DNA of 64,000 nucleotides from Paroedura picta (taxonomy: Eukaryota > Chordata > Lepidosauria > Squamata > Gekkonidae), in assembly GCF_049243985.1 (NCBI RefSeq), contig NC_135374.1, positions 57,967,934 to 58,031,933 of the forward strand. The letters are read 5' to 3'. The notes below the pieces were generated by a model that worked only from the letters and a program-made list of their open reading frames with translations, ran no database searches and was not told where the DNA came from. Both the position numbers and the translations under genes were made by a program. Shown in pieces: positions 45,186 to 55,100 of this stretch (its first letter is position 1; each line of letters begins with the position of its first letter).

Positions 45186-46066
45186 GATGGACTGCACTTT
45201 TAAAAGCTTAGAAAAGGACTGGTAAAGGTTAATTCTTCACAGAACCAGAGAGCCTTGAGTGATAGGCTACTCCAAGGAATCTGAGAGTTAAGCATCAGCT
45301 GAACAGAGAAAGTCTTTAGATCTAAATGCTGAAGAGAAATTCAATCTGCATTCACTCCTGATTGAGAGCAGTTTAACAAAGAAAAACTGGGGAGGCTGGC
45401 AGAAAGAGTGGGTATATCGAAGATTTCCATTCAGGTGAGAAAAGTGGAAATCTTCTAGTAGGAGAAAAAATTCCTACTCAATTTGAAAATGGAGAGAGTG
45501 CTAAAGAGCAAAGAAATCCCTGGTCTTGTTACCCTGACAAGTGCCCCGTATAGGAGGCCGTCTTCAAGAAGAGTACTCAAGAAGAGTACTGGAAAACTAC
45601 TGGTGTGTTTGGTGAAGAAGCTTGGGGACTGGACAGATTATCCCTTCCTTTTGGAAACCAAAAAAGCCAAATACACTCAATAAAGTATACTGGAATGTTT
45701 GGGAGACACTCTGGAATGTTTGGGAGAAGCCAGCCCCAAGCCAGTGCAGGATCAGCTGTGCTGGTGGGGAGAGGATTGCCAGCACTTGCTTCTCCTGCAG
45801 CCTGGTTTAAACAAAGGAACAATAGCAAACTTCAGCCAAGACTGTCAATTTAGTTAAAAGTCACAGATCTCCCACCACAACCTGTACAGAAGAAGCCCAA
45901 ACAGAGAAACCAGCTAAAGTCTTACAAGTCTGGAAAGTGCAGGAGGATTTAAACAGGGACTATTTGAAGTCTGTAGCTATAAACAGTGACGAAGTAATAG
46001 GCTGGAAAGACACACTTTAATAAAGTCTAACAGTAAGAAAGAACAAAAGTTACCAGGAAGAACATA
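45186..46066. other. Non-coding stretch, no gene seen
   Basis: Mostly purine-rich unique-looking DNA. A tandem doublet 'ctggaatgtttgggaga' lies at about 45690-45727. Mirrored frames at 45577-45853 are not convincing genes. Confidence 0.45.
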
Positions 46067-47197
46067 GGGGGCCATTCCGCACCCGATAAAAAAAAGTCAG
46101 ATACTCACCTTATGGGCCCATTATGCACGGCCAGCTAAACGGCGATTTCAGGTCACATGGAGAACGCGGAGGGGGAAGAAGCGAAACAAACTGCTTACAC
46201 ACGGGACGGGACGCAACGGCGGCAAAACCCAGAGTAACCGATTATGCACGCAGTGACCCTGGCGCCGCTTCTGGTTGCGCCCTGGTCCCAGGAAGCTCCT
46301 CTTTCTTCCGTGTTTCGCTAACGCAGCTTTTTCGGCGGCATGCACCCAATCTGCAGCTGGTTGCAACCGGCGCCGTGTGTTATCGGTGATTGTAGGTGAC
46401 GCCATTCCACCCCAAATGCGGACCTTCCCCTCCGTGCATAATGGGCCATGCAGATGCCATATTTTTGGCATTTTGCATAACATCACTAACATCCAGTGTT
46501 CCAGCAGCAACTCAGCAGCTACGTCCTTCATTTTAAACCGATAGTTAGGGAATCCCAAAAAGTGGATTCTCCCAGCCATGTTGCAGGAACGGGATGAGAG
46601 CAACCAGCAAGCCACATGCCAAGGACATGTGCATTACCAAAGTGGGCAAAGTAATGCCCACTCTTGAGCCCGCCTCCCTCTCCCTTCTACCTGGAACAGG
46701 GCTTTTTTTTTTTTTTTTTTGAGCAAATGCCCTGGAGCAATGAATACTTGTTGCTTAACCTAGGCAGATGGGAAAAAATTCCCCCCACCAGTTGACACAC
46801 AAAGCATGCCTCCAAGACCCAGACCCCCCCCCTCCAAATATATATATCGTGAAAAAAAATATTCTTGAGCTTCAAGGCTGGGGGGTGGCATTAAAATGAG
46901 CACTATGCATCTATAAATAGATGCATAGGCGTTCCAATAGAGAAGTTTCACTTAAAAAACCACTTGAATCACTGTCCCTTTAAAACAGGGAGAAACATGA
47001 TTGGCTGCCTGCCTGCCATGAGTGACAGTTGGGGGGAGAGTCGCATGTATGGTGCTTCCCTCTCCTCTGCCATTTCAGGCAGCCCTGCAGAGTGCAAAAA
47101 TGCAGCAAAAAGCAGCAGAATTAAGTGGGAACACATAAAGGAATGGTATCACGCAATTTGGCTGGCATGATATTTTTTTATATGTGTGGAAAAGCTC
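46067..47197. mobile_element. Diverged Harbinger-like element with a nested MITE
   Basis: It starts GGGGGCCATTCCGCAC and ends GTGTGGAAAAGCTC, flanked by ATA on both sides (46064-46066 and 47198-47200). Interior phrases 'ggaatcccaaaaagtggatt', 'ccctttaaaacaggga' and 'gattggctgcctgcc' match the larger family (16503, 43349, 57442) only loosely, so this is a separate, older branch. A 333-bp MITE is inserted at 46115-46447. A T-run lies at 46705-46720. Confidence 0.65.
46115..46447. mobile_element. Harbinger-like MITE, 333 bp, nested
   Basis: It starts GGCCCATTATGCACGG and ends CCGTGCATAATGGGCC, an exact 16-bp inverted repeat, flanked by ATG (46112-46114 and 46448-46450). It lies inside the older element at 46067-47197. 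The interior has a second pair of 'attatgcac'-type sites. A reverse-oriented relative is at 32159-32478. Confidence 0.88.
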
Positions 47198-47253
47198 ATA
47201 GTATTAAGGAAATCAGTGCCTTGGAGTATAAACTCCTAATTAAATTCATCTAT

Positions 47254-47935
47254 TTAGATTTAGATTTCTATAACCGCCCCTTTTGGGCTGGCTTGGAGCA
47301 GTTGACAACATACTAATAACATTGTTCATATAAACAACAAGAACAATAAATAATTTGCAATTAAAACAATTAACATAATTCATTACCCACTACAACAGCT
47401 AACCACCATTAATATTGCCTTTTATATTCACTTCTCCCGTTCAGGGGAGGAAGGCCTATTTCAATGATGTTGTTATTGTTCATTGGCCCCAACCAAACGC
47501 CTGGTGGAAGAGCTCCATTTTGCAAACCTTTAGCAACTGAGGAAGCTCCTACAGGGCTCACAGTTCTTCCAGGATCTCATTCCACCAGGTAGGCCATGTG
47601 TACATCTCAAGGGCCAGGGAACACCAGATGGTTTGTGTTGGCAGAGCAAATGCTCCTTGGGGGGTATAGTCAGCTAGGCAATCCTCTAGGTACATCAGGC
47701 TCAGGCTACAAATGGCCTTAAAGGTCAGTACCAAGACACTGAACCTGATCCAGCATTCCCGTGGGAGTCAGTGCAGTTCTCTGAGTACAGGCTGGATATA
47801 GGCCATCCAAGGTGTTCAAGTGAGGACTCAAGCCACTGTGTTCTGGACCAGTTGCACTTTCCAGGTCAGGGGCTGGCCCACAAAGCGTGAGTTACAGTAA
47901 TCTAGCTTGGAGATGACTGTTGCATGGGGAAAAGA
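47254..47935 (-). repeat. Retroposon-like repeat with 3' tail, minus strand
   Basis: On the plus strand it opens with an AAATTCATCTATTTAGATTT tail-like run and 'tataaccgccccttttggg', then A-rich DNA, then a conserved-looking body ('cctggtggaagagctcca', 'aaggtcagtaccaagacac', 'tgaacctgatccagcattcc', 'gggagtcagtgcagttctc', 'acaggctggatatagg', 'ttacagtaatctagcttgg'). I know this body from squamate genomes but cannot name the family. A decayed copy is at 1520-2330. Confidence 0.6.
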
Positions 47936-49245
47936 TAACAAATTTAAAACTAGCCAGACGTTAAGAGAAAATTGGTATAAAATTGTATAAGGATATTGAG
48001 AAAGCAGATTAAAATCTACAAATTAAAATGCTGGAAATATCAATACATTGAGGGAACCTATTAAAATATGTAGCAGATTTGTAAAAAAAATTACATGGAC
48101 AAATGCAGAACATTAAAGTTTAAATTCCCTATAGAAGCTAAGAACACGCTTTGAGATGTACTGCCTAACAAATTATTTAAAAAATTAGATAAGATATTGT
48201 GACATGGTGACTACAGCTAAAATTATTTATGTAGCAATATGAGATTGCACTGTTTCTGTCTCCTGTATTGCTTTAATCACAGCTGTGCTTCTTTTTTCTA
48301 TTTTATTCTAGAGTACAATTTGGATAAAAGAAGGTGGCTCTCTGGAGTACGGACAGCCCTCAGCTTCTTGACAATGACCATCTGGTTCTCTCTGAAACAC
48401 AAGGACATTCCCTCACAGGAGCTCCAACTGAGAAGGCAGGTGCCAGGCGTTAGTGACAATCCTCTCTGACACGCTGCCCTTTCCACATCTTCAAAGAGTC
48501 ATTCTTGCAACAGGACAGGACTTAACTCAGTATCACAGTGTAAAGATTAACTGCAAATAACAGTCTAATCCAGAGATCCCTGACTAAATCCTATACAAAT
48601 GAACAGGACTTAATTCATTTGCAACTCATGTTGAAAGCAACACAAGTTAGTCGGAAATAATGCAAGCTCCATTGTTTTTACAGGGATTTAAATGTGATTC
48701 CAACCCCACACACCCCAGACTAGGGCCATTTACGTGCAGACTTTAATAGCAGGAAATTCTAAATATAAGATACAAAACATATGGGACACAGTAAAATAAG
48801 GTGCCAATTTCTCAGAAGGTTTGGTAGATGAAACTTTTGCATTCTGCTGTATGACATTCTGCTGTATGACACAAATAGCATTTTTCAGATAAAACAAACC
48901 TACACAATAAAGACTTATTAAGTGGGCAAAACCATTTCCAGTAGAGCTGCTAGGCTGCTATAGGAATTCTAACTGTAAAAACAACATAGTCAGATTAATA
49001 ATCAGAATAATCAGACATTGAAATGAATATGAAGTTGTCAGTTTGATAAGACTATTCTCAGTTAGTTGAAAGGCAAACCTGGGACTTCATGTCTCTCCTG
49101 ACTTTATTTATATTTTTAAAATTTATTTGTTTAGGGATTTATATACCATCCTTCTTGGCCATCTTGTCTTGGGGAAGAAACAAAAAATGAATGAAACCAG
49201 TATCTGTAACCATTAGCTATATAAATATAAATATATTAGCTATAA
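47936..49245. other. AT-rich non-coding stretch
   Basis: No gene. About 49100-49175 ('tttgtttagggatttatatacc' in spirit, with 'atccttcttggcc') is a short retroposon-tail remnant next to the CR1 insertion. Confidence 0.4.
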
Positions 49246-51173
49246 AACGAAAACACTGCAGGAGCTCTAAGAAGCCTATTTGGATGAACAGAGAACTTCA
49301 AGAGGAACTAAGAAAGAAAAGGAAAATGTTCAGGAAATGGAAGGAAGGACAGAGCTCTAAAGAAGAGTACCTACAGGTTACTAGGCACTGTAGATCAATC
49401 ATCAGAAAGGCCAAAGCTGAGAGTGAGCTAAGATTGGCCAGGGAAGCCCATTGTAACAAGAAAAGATTTTTCAGTTATGTGAGGAGCAAACGTAAAGTCG
49501 AGGCAATAGGCCCACTGTTGGGTGCGGATGGACAAACTCTAATGGAAGATGCAGAGAAAGCAGAAAGGCTTAGTGCCTATTTTACATCAGTTTTTTCCCA
49601 CAGGTCAAAGTGTTTAGGCACATCTAGAGATGGCTGTAGCCAAAGGATAGTGTCTGGGTGGCAGGTTAACATGGATAGAGAGGTTGTCGAGAGGCATTTA
49701 GCTGCACTGGATGAGTTCAAATCCCCTGGTCCAGATGAAATGCACCCGAGAGTACTCAAAGAACTTTCCAGAGAACTTGCACAGCCCTTGTCCATCATCC
49801 TTGGAACCTCTTTAAGGACTGGAGATGTCCCGGAGGACTGGAAAAGAGCAAACGTTATTCCGATCTACAAAAAAGGGAGGAAGGATGACCCAGGAAACTA
49901 CAGACCAGTGAGTCTGACCTCTGTTGTGGGGAAGATAATGGAGCAGATATTAAAGGGAGCGATCTGCAAACATCTGGAGGACAATTTGGTGATCCAAGGA
50001 AGTCAGCATGGATTTGTCTCCAATAGGTCCTGCCAGACCAACCTAGTTTCTTTTTTTGACCAAGTAACAGGTTTGCTGGATCGGGGAAATTCGGTTGATG
50101 TCATTTACTTGGATTTTAGTAAAGCTTTTGACAAGGTTCCCCATGATGTTCTGATGGATAAGTTGAAGGACTGCAATCTGGATTTTCAGATAGTTAGGTG
50201 GATAGGGAATTGGTTAGAGAACCGCACTCAAAGAGTTGTTGTCAATGGTGTTTCATCAGACTGGAGAGAGGTGAGTAGCGGGGTACCTCAGGGCTCGGTG
50301 CTCGGCCCGGTACTTTTTAACATATTTATTAATGATCTAGATGAGGGGGTGGATGGACTACTCATCAAGTTTGCAGATGACACCAAATTGGGAGGACTGG
50401 CAGATACTCCGGAAGATAGAGACAGAGTTCAACGAGATCTGAACACAATGGAAAAATGGGCAAATGAGAACAAGATGCAATTCAATAAAGATAAGTGTAA
50501 AGTTCTGCATCTGGGTCAGAAAAATGAAAAGCATGCCTACTGGATGGGGGATACGCTTCTAGGTAGCACTGTGTGTGAACGAGACCTTGGGGTACTTGTG
50601 GATTGTAAACTAAACATGAGCAGGCAGTGTGATGCAGCGGTAAAAAAGGCAAATGCCATTTTGGGCTGTATCAACAGAGGCATCACATCAAAATCACAAG
50701 ATGTCATAGTCCCATTGTATACGGCACTGGTCAGACCACACCTGGAGTACTGTGTGCAGTTCTGGAGGCCTCACTTCAAGAAGGACGTAGATAAAATTGA
50801 AAGGGTACAGAGGAGAGCGACGAAGTTGATCTGGGGCCAAGGGACCAAGCCCTATGAAGATAGGTTGAGGGACTTGGGAATGTTCAGCCTGGAGAAAAGG
50901 AGGTTGAGAGGAGACATGATAGCCCTCTTTAAGTATTTGAAAGGTTGTCACTTGGAGGAGGGCAGGATGCTGTTTCTGCTGGCTGCAGAGGAGAGGACAC
51001 GCACTAATGGGTTTAAACTTCAAGTACAACGATATAGGCTAGATATCAGGAAAAAGTTTTTCACAGTCAGAGTAGTTCAGCAGTGGAATAGGCTGCCTAA
51101 GGAGGTGGTGAGCTCCCCCTCACTGGCAGTCTTCAAGCAAAGGTTGGATACACACTTTTCTTGGATGCTTTAG
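49191..51173 (+). CDS. CR1 LINE ORF2 (reverse transcriptase part), open
   Basis: An uninterrupted 660-residue frame. The first about 20 residues come from flanking DNA; LINE sequence starts near 49246-49251. Motifs in order: IPIYKKGRKDDPGNYRPVSL (RT block 1), [19 protein letters not shown] with catalytic D308, [20 protein letters not shown] (about 364-383), FADD at 394-397 with the catalytic Asp pair, then the CR1 C-terminal domain ending RLPKEVVSSPSLAVF. The upstream endonuclease and ORF1 are missing, so this copy cannot retrotranspose by itself. It may still be translated if transcribed from a chance promoter, but nothing suggests a host function. Confidence 0.9.
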   Translation: MKPVSVTISYININILAIKRKHCRSSKKPIWMNRELQEELRKKRKMFRKWKEGQSSKEEYLQVTRHCRSIIRKAKAESELRLAREAHCNKKRFFSYVRSKRKVEAIGPLLGADGQTLMEDAEKAERLSAYFTSVFSHRSKCLGTSRDGCSQRIVSGWQVNMDREVVERHLAALDEFKSPGPDEMHPRVLKELSRELAQPLSIILGTSLRTGDVPEDWKRANVIPIYKKGRKDDPGNYRPVSLTSVVGKIMEQILKGAICKHLEDNLVIQGSQHGFVSNRSCQTNLVSFFDQVTGLLDRGNSVDVIYLDFSKAFDKVPHDVLMDKLKDCNLDFQIVRWIGNWLENRTQRVVVNGVSSDWREVSSGVPQGSVLGPVLFNIFINDLDEGVDGLLIKFADDTKLGGLADTPEDRDRVQRDLNTMEKWANENKMQFNKDKCKVLHLGQKNEKHAYWMGDTLLGSTVCERDLGVLVDCKLNMSRQCDAAVKKANAILGCINRGITSKSQDVIVPLYTALVRPHLEYCVQFWRPHFKKDVDKIERVQRRATKLIWGQGTKPYEDRLRDLGMFSLEKRRLRGDMIALFKYLKGCHLEEGRMLFLLAAEERTRTNGFKLQVQRYRLDIRKKFFTVRVVQQWNRLPKEVVSSPSLAVFKQRLDTHFSWML

Positions 51174-51262
51174 GATGCTTAGGACTAATCCTGCGTTGAG
51201 CAGGGGGTTGGACTAGATGGCCTGTATGGCCCCTTCCAACTCTATGATTCTATGATTCTATG
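49246..51262 (+). mobile_element. CR1 LINE, young 5'-truncated copy
   Basis: The element spans from a truncated 5' end within ORF2 to the CR1 3' end (TTGGACTAGATGGCCTGTAT, then ATTCTATG units near 51245-51262). By eye it differs from the copy at 33612-36358 at few positions over 2 kb, so both inserted from the same young subfamily. Its intact frame suggests it is the younger of the two or simply less damaged. Confidence 0.92.
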
Positions 51263-52699
51263 AAATAAAAGGGCAAAGCCCTCCTGGGCAGAATGTGGGC
51301 AGAGCGTATCTGGACTCTGGCCCAATCAGAGCTGATTGGGCTGGCCCCACTACTGCCTGCCCCAATCATAGGTTCACATTCCTGTCTGACTAGTTTTCCA
51401 AATTCTGTCCACTGCAGGAGTTTCTTCTTGGCTTATACATTGCATACTGCAACAGATCATCTTCACCTCCTCCTGCTTTGACCAATTTTATTTAGGGCTG
51501 CTTCCACATGGAGTACTTTTTTGAGGGGGGACTTCTAAGCAACATCATGCTCTAAGTGTGCTCATATTGTCCTTAGAACTCTCTTCTCCAAGCTTGCTTT
51601 GCTCCAGAATTTTTGGGAAGAATGCAGTATTCAGATTCAGAGTACCTTTATTGCCATAAAGAAGAATGCAGTATGTCATTGTGCCATCTGCATGATAAGA
51701 TGCACATTTTCAAAGGTCTCATCCACATCACCATTTCCCTTCCATGAGATCCTCACAGCTACTATTTTTCCTGCCATGCCACCACTGGGCTTTTTAAAAC
51801 CAAGAGAGCAGAAGTTCCCCATTTAGCCAGTGCCCTTGGAAGGCCAAAATGTCCTTCAAGTGGCAGTGCAGTCGGGACGGCCCCCGCGTGGACCTTGAAG
51901 AACAACTGGTAGTCTGAGTGGATACTGCTGGGCAAGACAGTCCACTGGGTCTGACAGTACAGAGGCACCTATTCCCTTGTTTGTAGAGGGAAACATTAGA
52001 TTAAGGATAGAGAAGTAGAAGACATTGCTGATGTCTTTGGTGCACGTGCAATCTTCTCGCTTGTCCTTTTCATGCATTAATATTCCTTCTTACTTCCTCT
52101 GAGAAAAGGCCAAGAAGAAACGTACTGGATCTGCTGCCTCCTGCAACTGCAGCCATCCGCCAGTCCTGACCCGACCAGCTGCTTCTTTTTGTGATCATTG
52201 TGACTTTAGGGCAGATGGAGGCTGGGGCCATTATCCCGCTCCACACAGCAGAGGTGGAAGGCAGGCAAGTGTGGGCAATGACCTGCTGTGGATCAGGGAA
52301 GAGGTCCAGGGGGATGCACGTTCATAGGTTAACTTCACCTAGGTCCTAGAGCACCTTCTTCACTAGACAGAATGGGACAAGAAAGCGCTGGCTGCACGAG
52401 GGCAGCCTGGGATAAATCCATATCGTGGTCCCACTTGCGTAAGCCATTTGCTGCCCCCTGCCCCAGATGACTGAATGGCATCTTGTGTAGCAGGGCAGCA
52501 GGCACGGCTGTCGCATAAATTGACTGAAGCTTTGAGCCAGCAGCAAAAGAACAGAGCAACACTGGGAACAGTATCCCTCTGTGTCCACTCTATGCCGTCT
52601 GCTCTCCATAAAGAGAGCTCTGCTTGGACCTATAAAGCCCTCCTGTCTTTGCAGGTGTCCTAGGAACTTGGCTGTGGCACTTCAGCTAGACACATTTAT

Positions 52700-53300
52700 T
52701 ACCTTTGGGAGGTTATAATTCATCATTCATTCCTTCCCAAAGGCAAAGAATAGCAGTTGAGCATCTAGCTGCCCTTGCCTTCTCCCGCAGGTCTCCGTGC
52801 CAGTACATTTGGCTTATTTGTTCTCTTTCAGTCCTGTTCTTCCTGTCGCATTCTGTCCATTCAATGAAGAAAGAGTCAAACCGGATGGCTGGATTCAGTG
52901 CAGGGAAATGACTTCAGAGCTACCTTTGTTTTCTTCCCCTTCACTTCTTTGAACACACTGGGCCATGTGTCACTATGAAAGGGTTTGTTTTAACTGTTTG
53001 GAAGTTCCCATAAGCAAAGCTGCATCAGCCAGCCTCACTGACATCTTTTGAGTCTGACTGAGATTTCGTGTTAAACTGCCAGGGGGTTGTGGCAATCGCC
53101 CCACCATCACTGCCACGACACTGGGCACTGCGCTATAAATCAGCCACAGCCGTCCAAGCAAACGGTTCCTTTTATCGCATCAGGGGAAGCCTGTATAGCA
53201 GTTGGCTGAAGCACCAAACTTCAGAATGGCTCAAAGGATTGTTTTTTCCCCTAGCAAAGAAAGCCCACTCTTTGAAATCGATTTTATAGACCAGTGTGTG
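52700..53300. promoter_or_regulatory. Candidate regulatory DNA between OLIG2 and OLIG1
   Basis: A repeat-free stretch of moderate GC in an otherwise repeat-filled interval, about 6 kb upstream of OLIG1. It contains CTTTGTTTTC and AACAAAGG-like Sox/TCF sites, TGACATCTTTTGAG, GCAAAGCTGCATCAG and CTTTGAAATCGATTTTAT. The absence of insertions over 600 bp is suggestive but not proof of constraint. Confidence 0.25.
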
Positions 53301-53699
53301 CAATTTCACAGCACACAGGACCACACTGTTTGAAGGCAGCTTGGCTACTTAATACACAAGTACACTTTCAAACCTATTCTGAAGTTAAAGTGAATGTCTG
53401 ATAGCCTATTTTAAACCCATTTATGGGGGGGGGGGAAACAGACATCTTTTTCATTAGCATTTTTCCCATTCTGTGTTCACAAAAGTCTCCATTATTTACC
53501 TCTCATTGAAGCAGAAAGCAGTTCTTATGCAGGCTCAATATAGCAAAACATTTTAAAACTCAGAACACTCATCATAACCCAAGGATGCTTTTGCTTGCCT
53601 TGTGTTTACACTTCTCGTCCAGCAGTTCACATATAAATAATTTCATGTGCTAAATACAGTTAATAGTATTCCATAAGGTTATTAAAAATATTAAGTCGC

Positions 53700-53842
53700 C
53701 ATATTGGGTGGGTTGTGTTGGAATGGGTTTCAATGTTTTTATGGTTATTTTGTACCTTGTCTATGATTTTTAACTCTTTGTAAGCCACCCCGAGCCCGCC
53801 TTCAGGTGGGGTGGGCAGGGGGGAAATCTAAAGAATAAAGTG
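53700..53842 (+). mobile_element. L2-like retroposon 3' tail
   Basis: The run TTTGTAAGCCACCCCGAGCC, 'ttcaggtggggtgggcagg' and GAAATCTAAAGAATAAA matches the 3' end of L2-type reptile LINEs (TGTAAGCCGCCCTGAGCCC...GGCGGTATATAAATCTAATAAATAAA). Confidence 0.55.
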
Positions 53843-54277
53843 GCATAATCAATATATTTTTAGTAACTGCACATGTTCCTTATTGTGCTCACCTATCAAT
53901 TTATGACAAGGCCTTCACCCTGAGGCCAAGCATCATTCGTTACTCTCAACTGCAAATCTTAGTGTCAATAGATCTGTAACCGACCGTTACAGTCAGCAGT
54001 CTAAAGCTGGCCTCCTGCCCATTTTGGTGACTCTTCAGGTTACCAGACTTCAAGTGAGGCATGGAGTTCTCTCAGGATGACAACTGATCTCCTGGCTACA
54101 CGATCAGTTCCCCTGGAGGAAATGGCTGCTTTGGAAGCAGACCTCTGGTACCACATCCCCACTGGACTCTTTTCCCTCCTCAGACTACACCTTCCCCAGG
54201 CACCGCCCCTCGCCAAAAGAAAGAAAGAAAGAAATCCAAGGACTTTCAAAGCCAGAGCTGGAAACCCCAGTGGCTCT

Positions 54278-54360
54278 TTGTCAACTTATTTATTTATGTT
54301 GGGATTTTGGGGATTTATATGACTGCCTCTCCTGGCATGCTGGCTCAGGGTGGTTTACAA
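54278..54360 (-). repeat. Retroposon tail split by a hAT element, left part
   Basis: The plus strand reads 'ttatttatttatgttggg', 'atttatatgactgcctctcc' and 'gctcagggtggtttacaa', the antisense of an L2-like 3' end. It continues after the hAT insertion at about 54747. Confidence 0.5.
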
Positions 54361-54746
54361 CAGCGGTCCGCAAGCTTTTGCCCGCTGCGGACCGCGGCAG
54401 CCCCAGCACAAACGCGCATGCCCGGAATGCCACACACGCACATTTGCGCCCGGCAGGGGCGCAAACACGTGTGCACAGCAGTCCGCGCATGTGCGTTTGC
54501 ACTGCCGCCATGCCTGTAGCCGCTAAAGCAGCCGATTAGCTTGCGGCTCAGCAAACTTCTCTTCCCTCCCCTCCCAAAATAAGAAGCTTGCCGGGCCGCG
54601 AGCTAATCGGTTGCTTTGGCGGCCGATTTGCTCGCGGCCTGGCGAGCTTCTCGCTTTGGGAGGGGGAGGGAAGAAGGAGCCGCAGCCTGGCGCCAAGGCC
54701 TTCACGGCCCGGCACCGGGCCGTGGCCCGCGGGTTGGGGACCACTG
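54361..54746. mobile_element. Non-autonomous hAT element with perfect 8-bp TSD
   Basis: It starts CAGCGGTCCGCAAGC and ends GGTTGGGGACCACTG. It is flanked by the identical 8-mer GTTTACAA (54353-54360 and 54747-54754). The GC-rich interior with internal inverted blocks ('ccgattagcttgcggc' and 'cgagctaatcggttgc') is non-coding. It belongs with the element at 5963-6346 but is a different variant. Confidence 0.9.
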
Positions 54747-55100
54747 GTTTACAAGACAGAACATGGTATCCAAAACCACTAAAACAGTTAACACACTTAA
54801 AGCCTTAAAGTGCATTTTGATTCTGTAATATGCTGGTATATGAGCTTACTTGGGAGGCTACTCGTATTCCAGGGGAGGACTCTTGTAGGAGGGGGTCAAT
54901 TGAATGTTGTTCTGTAACTCATTGGTCCCACCCAAATGCCTTTAGCTCTTTAGATTGAGTTGGGAACTTTTCTAAGCCAAACCATCTTATAGTTGAAGGA
55001 ATTGGGCTAGCTAAGTCACTCACTAGAGGAATTTTGCAGACAACTGGGGGAAACTGTTAAAATCCCAACTTAAACCATGGAGCTCAATAAGCTATTGGAG
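54747..55100 (-). repeat. Retroposon-like repeat, right part after hAT
   Basis: Beyond the duplication, A-rich sequence ('aaaccactaaaacagttaac') and then 'cattggtcccacccaaatgcc' parallel the minus-strand repeat at 47254-47935 ('cattggccccaaccaaacgcc'). The match fades after about 55,000. Confidence 0.4.

Larger units (their letters stand above)
51263..54289. other. Non-coding stretch, partly unique
   Basis: No gene. About 52700-53300 is non-repeat and is listed as candidate regulatory DNA. About 53700-53842 is a retroposon tail. Confidence 0.45.
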
